Notes: a model not told the origin generated them from the sequence alone. DNA of 64,000 nt from Hyphomicrobiaceae bacterium (GCA_023384095.1 JAHDXT010000003.1:62001-126000); one strand, 5' to 3'. Positions 38,144 to 47,403 are shown, numbered from the stretch's first letter. A program made the numbers and translations.

Positions 38144-39052
38144 CTATGCCATCGCGCGGCGGCGGCCTTCCCGGCGGCCCCGGGCGCCGGCCTCGGCGCC
38201 CTCGCCGGCCGGCTCACGATATTTTCTGATCCAGCGCCCGCAATTGGGATCGTTGCCCATGACGACGTCGGCCCCGAGGATCGCCTGGATGTCCTCGGCA
38301 TGGAGCGGGTTCATGATCGCCGAGGTCATTCCGGCGCCGATCATCATCGGCAGGAACGCGGCGTTGAGACCACGCCGGTTCGGCAGGCCGAAGGAGAAGT
38401 TGGACGCCCCGCAGGTGGTGTTGACCTTCAGCTCCTCGCGCAGGCGGCGGAGGAGATAGATCAGCCCGCGGCCCGCAGCGTTGATGGCGCCGACGGGCAT
38501 CACCAGCGGATCGACGACCACGTCCTCGCGCGGAATGCCGTGGTCGGCGGCGCGCTCGACGATCTTCTTCGCCACGGCGAAGCGTATGTCGGGATCCTCG
38601 GAGACTCCGGTCTCGTCGTTGGAGATGGCGACCACGGCGCCACTGTATTTCTTTACCAGCGGCAGGACGGCCTCGAGCCTCTCCTCCTCTCCCGTCACGG
38701 AGTTGACGAGCGGCTTGCCCTTGTAGACGGCGAGGCCCGACTCGAGCGCCGCCACGACCGAGGAGTCGATCGACAGCGGCACGTCGACGGTGTCCTGCAC
38801 GAGCCTGACGCAGTCAGCCAGGATCGCCGGCTCGTCGGCGAGCGGGATGCCGGCGTTGACGTCGAGCATCTGGGCGCCGGCGGCGACCTGCGCCAGCGCG
38901 TCGGCGACGACCCGGCTGTAGTCGCCGCGCGACATCTCCTCGGCGAGCAGCTTGCGTCCGGTCGGGTTGATGCGCTCGCCGATCATGACGAAGCGGTGAT
39001 CGAACCCGATCACCACCTGCTTCCTGTCCGAGCTGACGACTGTGCTGGTCAT
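38144..39052 (-). CDS. Methyltetrahydrofolate:corrinoid methyltransferase (pterin-binding; AcsE/MtgA-like)
   Basis: FVMIGERINPTGRKLLAEEMSRGDYSRVVADALAQVAAGAQMLDVNAGIPLADEPA...VPLSIDSSV: pterin-binding TIM barrel. Confidence 0.9.
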   Translation of the reverse strand: MTSTVVSSDRKQVVIGFDHRFVMIGERINPTGRKLLAEEMSRGDYSRVVADALAQVAAGAQMLDVNAGIPLADEPAILADCVRLVQDTVDVPLSIDSSVVAALESGLAVYKGKPLVNSVTGEEERLEAVLPLVKKYSGAVVAISNDETGVSEDPDIRFAVAKKIVERAADHGIPREDVVVDPLVMPVGAINAAGRGLIYLLRRLREELKVNTTCGASNFSFGLPNRRGLNAAFLPMMIGAGMTSAIMNPLHAEDIQAILGADVVMGNDPNCGRWIRKYREPAGEGAEAGARGRREGRRRAMA

Positions 39053-39158
39053 GCGGGTCTCCGCCAGGATCGAAATTCGACCGAGGGCGGCACGTTAGGC
39101 GGCGGCTGCGGCGGGCGCTGTCGGGAATACGACGCCGCACGCTGCGGGAACGGCGCGC

Positions 39159-40184
39159 CTATCCGGGCGGCGCGGACGGACCGTTGAGGTCGCGCCGCCA
39201 GGGGGCGCGGCCCTCGAGAATGCCGGAGTCGTGGACGATTTCGGCGACGTACTCCTCCTGCCGGTAGGCCATGACGTGGACGCCGGCGATGCCGGGGATC
39301 TCGCGCACCTCGCGGATGATGTCGATGCACAGCCGCTTGCCCTCGGCCCTCTGGTCGGCGGCGCCCTCGAGCCGGGCGATGACGCTGTCCGGGATGTGCA
39401 CGCCGGGCACGTTCGCCCGCATCCAGCGCGCCGTCCTCGCCGAAGGCAGCGGGCCGACGCCGGCGAGGATGAAGCACTGCCTGTCTAGCCCCATTTCGCG
39501 GACCTTGGCCATGAAATCGCGCAGCATCGGGACGTCGAAGCAGTACTGCGTCTGGATGAACTGGGCGCCGGCCTCGACTTTCTTGGCGAGCCGCAGCGGG
39601 CGGAAATCGCAGGGCGGCGCGAACGGGTTCTCGGCGGCGCCGAGGAACAGGCGCGGCGGCGAGGTGATCCTGCGCCCGGATAGGAAGCGCTGCTCGTCGC
39701 GCATGCGCTTGATCACGGCGAGGAGCGAGATCGAATCGAGATCGAAGACCGGCTTTGCCTCGGGATGATCTCCCGACTGGACGCCGTCCCCGGTCAGGCA
39801 CAGGACGTTGCAGACGCCCATGGCGGCGGCGCCCAGCACGTTGCCCTGGATCGCGATGCGGTTGTGGTCGCGGCAGGAGATCTGCAGGATCGGCGAGTAG
39901 CCGACGCGCGTGAGCAGCGCACAGATGGCGACGCTCGACATGTGGCAGTTGGCGCCCGATCCGTCCGTCGCGTTGATACTGTCCACCCAGCCGTCGAAGG
40001 CGGCAGCCCGGTTGTAGACATCCTGCGGGTCGGCGGAGTCGGGTGGGCTGAGCTCTGCAGTTACCGCGAACTCGCCCCGGCGCAGCACCCGCTCGAGCCG
40101 GCCACTTGAGACGTGGCCCGGCAGCTCCGCAAGTGGTGCGCCGGGCTCCGCGAAATCGGCCGGATGCACGATACGCGCGCTCAT
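39159..40184 (-). CDS. Methylenetetrahydrofolate reductase (MetF-like)
   Basis: FAVTAELSPPDSADPQDVYNRAAAFDGWVDSINATDGSGANCHMSS...GVCNVLCLTGDGVQSGDHPEAKPVFDLDS. Start at 40184 within longer ORF to 40631. Confidence 0.88.
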   Translation of the reverse strand: MSARIVHPADFAEPGAPLAELPGHVSSGRLERVLRRGEFAVTAELSPPDSADPQDVYNRAAAFDGWVDSINATDGSGANCHMSSVAICALLTRVGYSPILQISCRDHNRIAIQGNVLGAAAMGVCNVLCLTGDGVQSGDHPEAKPVFDLDSISLLAVIKRMRDEQRFLSGRRITSPPRLFLGAAENPFAPPCDFRPLRLAKKVEAGAQFIQTQYCFDVPMLRDFMAKVREMGLDRQCFILAGVGPLPSARTARWMRANVPGVHIPDSVIARLEGAADQRAEGKRLCIDIIREVREIPGIAGVHVMAYRQEEYVAEIVHDSGILEGRAPWRRDLNGPSAPPG

Positions 40185-40714
40185 GACGGCAGCGTCCCGC
40201 TCCCGGAGCGCGCGCCACGGGCAACATCGAGCCAGGACGAGCGGCCCTTGAGACGGTGATCGACCGGCGGCTGCACCTGCTCGATGGCGCCGCCGCCCCG
40301 CATCGCCTGGGCCCCTTTCCAGGCTTCGACCCAAACGCAGGGCATCTCGGCGTAGATCTCGCAATGGCCGTCGGGCCGCACCCCGCCGCACGGGCCGTTG
40401 CGCATCCCTTTCGGGCAGTTCATCGGGCATGACATGCCGGTGGAGGACAGGATGCACCGCCCGCACATGCGGCAGTCGAACAGGGCGCCCTTGACGAGAC
40501 GCTCGGCGGCCGCGACCGGCCGCTCGAGCCGCTCGTAGCCGATCCATCCGAGCAGCGGGGCCGACGCGGTCAGCACGCGCTCGAAGGCGGCATAGAGGCG
40601 CTCGAGCAGCGACGCGTGGCGGACGCTCCAAAAGCGCAGCGCGAAGGAGCCCGCGCGGCGCGGCCTCTTGCCGGCAGGCTCGAATGCGGCCGGAACGCGT
40701 ATCCCGCGGGTCAT
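40181..40714 (-). CDS. MetV-like / methylenetetrahydrofolate reductase C-terminal-domain protein
   Basis: 177 aa; LFDCRMCGRCILSSTGMSCPMNCPKGMRNGPCGGVRPDGHCEIYAEMPCVWVEAW; 4-nt overlap with metF-like start. Confidence 0.88.
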   Translation of the reverse strand: MTRGIRVPAAFEPAGKRPRRAGSFALRFWSVRHASLLERLYAAFERVLTASAPLLGWIGYERLERPVAAAERLVKGALFDCRMCGRCILSSTGMSCPMNCPKGMRNGPCGGVRPDGHCEIYAEMPCVWVEAWKGAQAMRGGGAIEQVQPPVDHRLKGRSSWLDVARGARSGSGTLPS

Positions 40715-40778
40715 CGAGGCGCCTCCCGGGAGGGGCGCAGGTATGTCTCGAAGTCGTCAGCCATGAAAATTCGACTGC

Positions 40779-41408
40779 TCAGGCGGGCCTTGCGAGAAAC
40801 CGTTCCATGCCGCGCAGCCCTGTCTGCCGGACGACCAGCGGCAGCCCCAGCCGCGCGGCCGCCCGCTCGGCCTTGGCGACGAGAGCCGGGTCCGGCACCT
40901 GGGCCAGGAACACGACCTGGGTGTAGTTCCCGAAGTAAGTTTCCAGGAGCTGCGGAAAGCGGTCAAGCCCGAGGCCCTTGATGATCAGGCTGTCGAAGTG
41001 ACGAACCAGGTAGTCCGTGAGGAAGAACGTGGCCGGGTCGTCGTCGGCGAGCGCGGTGAACTCCTCGCTGCCGAGGAAGAACTCGTAGCAGTGCGCGCCT
41101 TCGATCCGCTCCACGCCCTCCTCGGCCAGGACCTTGTCGAGAAGGCCGCCCGTGCCGCAGTCGCCATAGAGGCAGAGCACGCGGTCGTAGGCGCTCCGCT
41201 CCTTCCTGATCTTGGCGCGCACCGCCTCCGGAATGCGCTCCGGCCGGTTGTGCAGCTTCGCCGGCAGGCACACGATCGACATATGGTCCCAGCCGTTGAG
41301 CTCTTTCAGCAGCAGGAACTCGCGCGCCAGGGCTCCGCACGCGACGACGAGAGTCCTCGGCGGCTCGGGCGTCTCGGGCGGAGTTGGAATCATGGTCGGA
41401 CCCGCCAT
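40779..41408 (-). CDS. DUF1638 domain protein
   Basis: TLVVACGALAREFLLLKELNGWDHMSIVCLPAKLHNRPERIPEAVRAKIRK...LCLYGDCGTGGLLDKVLAEEGVERIEGAHCYEFF. Confidence 0.85.
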   Translation of the reverse strand: MAGPTMIPTPPETPEPPRTLVVACGALAREFLLLKELNGWDHMSIVCLPAKLHNRPERIPEAVRAKIRKERSAYDRVLCLYGDCGTGGLLDKVLAEEGVERIEGAHCYEFFLGSEEFTALADDDPATFFLTDYLVRHFDSLIIKGLGLDRFPQLLETYFGNYTQVVFLAQVPDPALVAKAERAAARLGLPLVVRQTGLRGMERFLARPA

Positions 41409-41420
41409 ACGGGCTCCCCG

Positions 41421-42125
41421 TCAGGCGACCTCGCGGGCAAGGATTGAGCCCTGCCGGCGCGCCATGAACGACTTCGCCGTCTCGACGGCGACGGCGGCAT
41501 CGCGGCAGTAGGCATCGGCGCCGATCGATTCGGCGAAGGCCTCGTTGAGCGGCGCCCCGCCGACCAGCACGATATAATCGCTGCGGATGCCCTTCTCCTT
41601 CAAGGTATCGATCACGACCTTCATGTAGGGCATGGTGGTGGTGAGCAGCGCGGACAGACCGATGATGTCCGGCTGGTGCTCCTCGATCGCAGCGAGATAC
41701 TTCTCGACCGCGTTGTTGATGCCGAGATCGATCACCTCGAACCCGGCGCCTTCCAGCATCATGGTGACGAGGTTCTTGCCGATGTCGTGAATGTCGCCCT
41801 TGACGGTGCCGATGACCATCTTGCCGATCTTCGGCGCGCCCGTCTCGGCCAGCAGCGGCCTGAGGATCGCCATGCCGCCCTTCATGGCGCCGGCGGACAT
41901 CAGCACCTCGGGGACGAACAGGATGCCGTCACGGAAGTCGGCGCCGACGATCTGCATGCCGGCGACCAGCGACTTGGTGAGGACTTCGTACGGCTTCCAG
42001 CCACGGCCGAGCAGGATGCGCACGCCTTCCTCGATCTCGTCCTTGAGGCCGTCATAGAGATCGTCATGCATCTGCTCGACGAGCTCATCGTCGGACAGCG
42101 TGTTGAGGTCGAGTTCATTTGTCAT
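41421..42125 (-). CDS. Corrinoid (B12-binding) protein of methyltransferase system
   Basis: 234 aa; KGDIHDIGKNLV (DxHxxG) with VPEVLMSAGAMKGGMAILRPLL cap domain and GGAPLNEAFAESIGADAYCRDA. Confidence 0.95.
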   Translation of the reverse strand: MTNELDLNTLSDDELVEQMHDDLYDGLKDEIEEGVRILLGRGWKPYEVLTKSLVAGMQIVGADFRDGILFVPEVLMSAGAMKGGMAILRPLLAETGAPKIGKMVIGTVKGDIHDIGKNLVTMMLEGAGFEVIDLGINNAVEKYLAAIEEHQPDIIGLSALLTTTMPYMKVVIDTLKEKGIRSDYIVLVGGAPLNEAFAESIGADAYCRDAAVAVETAKSFMARRQGSILAREVA

Positions 42126-42257
42126 TGCGCAGCCTCAAGCTCGATCGGGACCAGGCCAGGGACGGCCAACCCTTCTGATAACGCACAAAGCCAGGGGCTG
42201 GGTATAGCGTTCCGGACAAGTCTTGTCGGGGACGCGACACCGCCTCGCGCCCCCGTG

Positions 42258-44762
42258 TCACGCCCGCAATCGCTCATTCGCCGGATCGAATGGCGATTCC
42301 TCGATCACCACCGCCCGGTGCCGCTTCCCGAGGATGGCGATATCGAGCTCCGTCCCGAGCACGCCGAGCTCTGGCGGGACCATGCCCAGCGCCAGCGAAT
42401 GCCCGAGCCGCCAGCCGTAGCCGCCCGAGGTGCAACGGCCGACCAGCTTGTCGCCCCGGTAGATCGGCTCCGATCCGCGGGCGTCGGCGTCCGTCACGTC
42501 CTCGACGCGCATCGTGACGAAGGCGTTCCGAAAGCCCTTCTGCTGCCAGCGGACCAGCGCGTCGCGGCCGATGAAATCGCCCTTCTCGGGGCGCACGAAG
42601 CGGCCCAGGCCGCTCTCCAGGGCGGCGTACTCGATCGACAGCTCGCGCGGGATCAGCCGGTAGGACTTCTCCAGCCGCATCGAATCCATGGCGCGGATGC
42701 CGAACGGCCTGATCCCGAATGGCCGGCCCGCCTCCATGACGAGATCGAAAATGGTGTTCTGCATCTCGATGGGGTGATGCAGCTCCCAGCCGAGCTCGCC
42801 GACGAAGTTGACGCGGAGCGCGCGGGCCTGCGCCACGCCGACGTTGATGAACCTGCCGGTCAGCCAGGGGAAGCTCTTGCTCGACAGGTCGGTGTCGGTC
42901 AGCGTCTGCAGGACCTCGCGCGAGCGCGGCCCGGCAAGGACCAGCACGCCGTATTGCGTCGTCACCTTCTGCAGCCAGACGCTGCCGTCCTTCGGCACCG
43001 ACCTCCAGAGATAGTCCCAGTCGTGCCGCTCGAACGCGCCGGCGCCGACCAGGTAGAACCGCTCCGGACCTTCGCGATAGATGGTGAACTCGGAGCGGAC
43101 GCCACCGTTCTTCGACAGCATGTGGGTCAGCGCGATGCGGCCGAGCTTGGGGATCCGGTTCGCCACCAAGCCGTCGAGCCAGGCCTCCGCGCCCGGCCCG
43201 GAGACCTCGTACTTGGCGAACGCCGACATGTCGAGCAGGCCGACGTTCTCGTGCGCGTTGCGGCATTCCCGCCCGACGTGCTCGAAGTAGCTCGACCGCC
43301 GGAAGCTCCACTTCTCGCGGGGCCTTTGGCCCGCAGCTACGGGCGGATGGTTCTCGTTGAGCAGGACGTCGGATTTTGCGAGCTCCGCCTCCGATAGTCC
43401 GTAGCCCTCGGGCGCGAACCAGTTCGGCCGCTCCCAGCCATAGATGGAGCCGAACACCGCGCCGAGCGCCTTCATGCGGTCGTAGCAGGGCGCCCGCTTG
43501 ATGGGCCGCGCCGCGGCGCGCTCCTCGTCCGGATAGTGCACGGTGAAGACGTTGGCGTAGGCCTCCTCGTTCTTGGCGCGCAGATAGCCGCGAGCCGCAT
43601 AGGGGCCGAACCGGCGCGGATCGACGCCCATCATGTCGATGGTCGGCTCGCCGTCGACGATCCATTCGGCGAGCTGCCATCCGGCCCCGCCGGCGGCCGT
43701 GACGCCGAAGCTGTGGCCCTCGTTGAGCCAGAAGTTGGGGACGTCCCAGGCCGGACCGACGATCGGGCTGCCATCCGGCGTGTAGGCGATGGCACCGTTG
43801 TAGACCTTCTTGACGCCGACCTCGCCGAAGGCCGGCACACGCGCGATCGCCGTCTCGATGTACGGCGCCAGCCGCTCCAGGTCCTCCTGGAACAGCTCGA
43901 ACTCGGACTGCTCGTCCGGGCCGTCGACATAGCAGCACGGCGCGCCCTTCTCATAGGGTCCGAGAATGAAGCCGCCGTTCTCCTCGCGCAGGTACCAGGA
44001 CGAATCGGACTCGCGCAGCACGCCCATCTCGGGCAGGCCCTTCCTCTGCCGCTCCACGACAGCGGGATGCGGCTCGGTGACGATGTACTGGTGCTCGACC
44101 GGGATGACTGGCACCTCGAGCCCGACCATCGCCCCCGTACGGCGGGCGAAGTTGCCGGAGGCCGAGACGACGTGCTCGCAGGCGATGTCGCCCTTGTCGG
44201 TCTTGACCACCCATTGGCCATTGCGGCGCTCGATGCCGGTCACGGTCGTGTGCCGGTATATCTCCGCACCGCGCGACCGGGCGCCATGCGCCAGGGCCTG
44301 CGTCAGGTCGGCCGGCTGGATATAGCCGTCGTCGGGGTGCTGGATGGCGCCGATGAGCCCCGCCGTCTCGCAGAGCGGCCAGACCTCCTTCAGCATGGCC
44401 GGCGTCAGCAGGTTGACGTCGATGCCGATCGTCCGGGCGACGCCGGCGTAATACATATACTCGTCCCAGCGGTCCTGCGTGCGCGCCAGCCGGATGTTGG
44501 AGACCTGCTTGAACCCGACGTGCTGGCCCGTCTCCGCCTCCAGCGTCTTGTAGAGCTGCACGGAGTACTTGTGGATCTGCCCCACCGAGTAGCTCATGTT
44601 GAAGAGCGGCAGCAGACCGGCCGCGTGCCAGGTCGAGCCCGAGGTCAGCTCGCGGCGCTCGACCAGGACGACGTCGGACCAGCCCTTTCTTGTCAGGTGG
44701 TAGAGCGTCGAAACGCCGACGACGCCCCCGCCGATGACAACGACCCGAGCCTTAGCTTTCAT
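42258..44762 (-). CDS. Dimethylglycine/sarcosine dehydrogenase-like flavoprotein with GcvT (folate) domain
   Basis: 834 aa; VVVIGGGVVGVSTLYHLTRKGWSDVVLVERRELTSGSTWHAAGLL FAD motif; C-terminal GCV_T-like domain (FVGELGWELHHPIEMQNTIFDLVMEAG...). Confidence 0.9.
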   Translation of the reverse strand: MKAKARVVVIGGGVVGVSTLYHLTRKGWSDVVLVERRELTSGSTWHAAGLLPLFNMSYSVGQIHKYSVQLYKTLEAETGQHVGFKQVSNIRLARTQDRWDEYMYYAGVARTIGIDVNLLTPAMLKEVWPLCETAGLIGAIQHPDDGYIQPADLTQALAHGARSRGAEIYRHTTVTGIERRNGQWVVKTDKGDIACEHVVSASGNFARRTGAMVGLEVPVIPVEHQYIVTEPHPAVVERQRKGLPEMGVLRESDSSWYLREENGGFILGPYEKGAPCCYVDGPDEQSEFELFQEDLERLAPYIETAIARVPAFGEVGVKKVYNGAIAYTPDGSPIVGPAWDVPNFWLNEGHSFGVTAAGGAGWQLAEWIVDGEPTIDMMGVDPRRFGPYAARGYLRAKNEEAYANVFTVHYPDEERAAARPIKRAPCYDRMKALGAVFGSIYGWERPNWFAPEGYGLSEAELAKSDVLLNENHPPVAAGQRPREKWSFRRSSYFEHVGRECRNAHENVGLLDMSAFAKYEVSGPGAEAWLDGLVANRIPKLGRIALTHMLSKNGGVRSEFTIYREGPERFYLVGAGAFERHDWDYLWRSVPKDGSVWLQKVTTQYGVLVLAGPRSREVLQTLTDTDLSSKSFPWLTGRFINVGVAQARALRVNFVGELGWELHHPIEMQNTIFDLVMEAGRPFGIRPFGIRAMDSMRLEKSYRLIPRELSIEYAALESGLGRFVRPEKGDFIGRDALVRWQQKGFRNAFVTMRVEDVTDADARGSEPIYRGDKLVGRCTSGGYGWRLGHSLALGMVPPELGVLGTELDIAILGKRHRAVVIEESPFDPANERLRA

Positions 44763-45045
44763 GTTGGCTTCCCTCCACGGCCGGAGTCGCCGGACCTCTG
44801 GCGCTGCCAGCCGCCGGCCCGGCTCAGTCGCCCCAGTGTCGCGGCCCGATCGTGGAATACTAGCGGCACCACGACGCGCAATGTCGCCGCCGCGCCATCC
44901 CGCTCGGGCGATTGCGGCAGTCTGCAGGCAGGATGTGACGGGAACGGGCAATTCTGCGACGTTCGCACGCCAGAGTAGCCCTGACCGGCATCCCATTGTC
45001 GCTGGAACGGTCGCCAACACAGAGCACCCTCTCAAGGAGGCCCGA

Positions 45046-46605
45046 ATGGTCGAGATGCCTGCAAACCCCGGCGGCGGCGGAGCGCGTGAGAGCCGCCGCG
45101 GGCGCGAGGCGCGCCGGACTGCGCGTGCGCAGCGGGTGGCTACCTCCGTTCCCTACGTCACCCGCGATATGCCGCTCGTCGAGGTGCTGTCGGAGGAGGG
45201 GCTGGCGGTCATCGAGAACAATGCGGAGACGGTGCTGGAAGAGATCGGCATCGAGTTCCGCGAATACCCGCGGGCATTGGAGCTCTTGAAGGCGGCGGGG
45301 GCCGACGTGCGCGGGCAGCGGGTGCATTTCCCGCGCGGGCTCGCCCGCAAGCTCGTCTCGACCGTGCCGTCGGAATACGTCCAGCACGCCCGCAATCCGG
45401 CGCGGAACGTGCACATCGGCGGCAAGTCGACCGTGTTCGCGCCGGTCTACGGCCCGCCTTTCGTCCACGATCTCGACCGCGGCCGCCGCTACGGGACCAT
45501 CGAGGACTTCCGCAACTTCGTGAAGCTCGCGTACCTGAGCCCCTACATGCACCACTCGGGGGGCACGGTGTGCGAGCCGGTCGATCTGCCGGTGAACAAG
45601 CGGCACCTCGAGATGGTCTATGCGCACATGCGCTACTCGGACAAGCCGTTCATGGGCTCCGTCACGGCGCCCGAGCGCGCCGGGGATACGATCTCGATGG
45701 CGCAGATCCTGTTCGGGCGCGACTTCGTGCAGTCGAGCACCGTCCTCACCAGTCTCATCAACGCCAACTCGCCGATGGTGTGGGACGCGACGATGCTGGG
45801 CGCCGCCGACATCTACGCCGGCAACAACCAGGCGTGCATCATCACACCGTTCATCCTGTCGGGCGCCATGAGCCCGGTGAGCGTCGCCGGAACCCTGACT
45901 CAGGTGCTCGCGGAAGTGCTGGCCGGCACCGCGTTCACGCAGCTCGTGCGGCCAGGCGCGCCGGTCATCTTCGGCACGTTCGTCTCGACGCTGTCCATGC
46001 AGTCCGGCGCCCCGACTTTCGGCACCCCGGAGGCCGCACTGGCGATCTACGGCGCCGGCCAGCTCGCACGCCGCCTCAACATGCCGTTCCGCACCGGCGG
46101 CTCGCTGTGCGCCTCGAAGGTTCCCGACGCCCAGGCCGCCTACGAGAGCGCGCAGACGCTGCTGCCCACCATGTACGCCGGCACCAACTTCGTTCTGCAC
46201 GCGGCCGGCTGGTTGGAGGCGGGGCTCGCCTCGTCCTACGAGAAGCTCGTCATGGACATGGACCAGCTCGGGATGATGCACGTGCTGGCCGGAGGCATCG
46301 ATCTGTCCGAGAACGGCCAGGCGATGGAAGCCCTGCGCGAGGTCGGGCCCGGCGGCCACTTCCTCGGCTGCGCGCACACGCAGGCCAACTTCGAGACGGC
46401 CTTCTACCGCTCGCAGGTCGCCGACAACAATTCCGTCGAGCAGTGGGAGGCCGAGGGCCGCAAGGATTCGCCGACGCGGGCCAACGCCATCTGGAAGAAG
46501 ATGCTCGCCGAGTACGCGTCCCCGCCGCTCGACCCGGGCATCGACGAAGCCTTGCAGGCGTTCATGCGCAAACGGCGGGACTCGATGCCCGATTCCCCCT
46601 ACTGA
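45046..46605 (+). CDS. MttB-family (trimethylamine/betaine-type) methyltransferase, non-pyrrolysine
   Basis: 519 aa; LSEEGLAVIENNAETVLEEIGIEFREYPRALELLKAAGADVRGQRVHFPRGL...SGGTVCEPVDLPVNKRHLEMVYAHMRYSDKPFMGSVT; uninterrupted ORF, no in-frame TAG. Confidence 0.93.
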   Translation: MVEMPANPGGGGARESRRGREARRTARAQRVATSVPYVTRDMPLVEVLSEEGLAVIENNAETVLEEIGIEFREYPRALELLKAAGADVRGQRVHFPRGLARKLVSTVPSEYVQHARNPARNVHIGGKSTVFAPVYGPPFVHDLDRGRRYGTIEDFRNFVKLAYLSPYMHHSGGTVCEPVDLPVNKRHLEMVYAHMRYSDKPFMGSVTAPERAGDTISMAQILFGRDFVQSSTVLTSLINANSPMVWDATMLGAADIYAGNNQACIITPFILSGAMSPVSVAGTLTQVLAEVLAGTAFTQLVRPGAPVIFGTFVSTLSMQSGAPTFGTPEAALAIYGAGQLARRLNMPFRTGGSLCASKVPDAQAAYESAQTLLPTMYAGTNFVLHAAGWLEAGLASSYEKLVMDMDQLGMMHVLAGGIDLSENGQAMEALREVGPGGHFLGCAHTQANFETAFYRSQVADNNSVEQWEAEGRKDSPTRANAIWKKMLAEYASPPLDPGIDEALQAFMRKRRDSMPDSPY

Positions 46606-46662
46606 GACCGCCCGCCGCCGGTCGCTTCTCGAGCTTGGCGGCGAGCGCCGTCGCCGAGAGCC

Positions 46663-47403
46663 TCAGTCCCGCGTCCAGCCGCTGCTGGTGAGCCGCTCCT
46701 GCGGCTGGAACCGGGTCTTGTAGCTCATCTTGCGGGAGCCCTCGATCCAGTAGCCGAGATAGAGGTAGGGCAGCCCCAACCTGCGCGTGTAGTCGATGTG
46801 CTCCAGGATCATGTAGGTGCCGAGGCTGCGGCGCGGCACCTCGGTGTCGTAGAAGCTGTAGACCATCGAAACGCCGTCCGACAGGCGGTCGCAGAGCGCG
46901 AGCCCGGTCAGCGAGCCCGCGGACGGCGATTCCAGCTCCGAGCCGCTCCGGAACCGGTATTCGGTGAGGAAGGTGTTCACGATGCTGTCCTCCACCATCA
47001 TGGCGTAGTCGAGCACCGTCATGTCGGCCATGCCGCCGTCGCCGTGGCGCATATCGATGTAGTCTCGAAACAGTGCAAACTGCTCCGCGGTCGGGCGCGG
47101 GGGAATGCGCCGCACGCCGAGATCCCGGTTGGCGTCGAGGACCCGCTGGAAGGAGCGGCTGATCTTGAACTCGTCCACCGCAACGCGCACCGAGACGCAG
47201 GACTGGCAGCCCTCGCAATAGGGCATGTAGGCGATGTTCTGGCTGCGCCGGAATCCGCCCTTCAGCAGGTTGTCTACGAGGACCGGTGGCTTGTCATGGG
47301 TCAGGTGGGTGAACAGCTTGCGCTCGAGGCGGCCGTGCAGATACGGGCAAGGCTGCGGCGCCGTGACGTAGAACTCGGGAAAATTCTTCTGCTGTTCGGT
47401 CAT
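46663..47403 (-). CDS. bpt: Aspartate/glutamate leucyltransferase (arginyltransferase family)
   Basis: PCPYLHGRLERKLFTHLTHDKPPVLVDNLLKGGFRRSQNIAYMPYCEGCQSCVSVRVAVDEF. Confidence 0.93.
   Translation of the reverse strand: MTEQQKNFPEFYVTAPQPCPYLHGRLERKLFTHLTHDKPPVLVDNLLKGGFRRSQNIAYMPYCEGCQSCVSVRVAVDEFKISRSFQRVLDANRDLGVRRIPPRPTAEQFALFRDYIDMRHGDGGMADMTVLDYAMMVEDSIVNTFLTEYRFRSGSELESPSAGSLTGLALCDRLSDGVSMVYSFYDTEVPRRSLGTYMILEHIDYTRRLGLPYLYLGYWIEGSRKMSYKTRFQPQERLTSSGWTRD

Noticed and set aside
35842-38301. 819-aa reverse ORF in another frame over the RACo-like gene
   Set aside because: R/G/A-rich out-of-frame translation; correct frame is 36108-38135.
36174-38459. 761-aa forward ORF antisense to the RACo-like gene
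   Set aside because: Composition typical of GC-driven shadow; the reverse-strand protein has clear motifs.
44763-45045. Cobalamin riboswitch between the DMGDH-like and MttB-family genes
   Set aside because: No recognisable B12-box-type motif in the intergenic sequence; a covariance-model search would be needed to exclude it fully.
45046-46605. Pyrrolysine-containing trimethylamine methyltransferase
   Set aside because: No in-frame TAG in the ORF.
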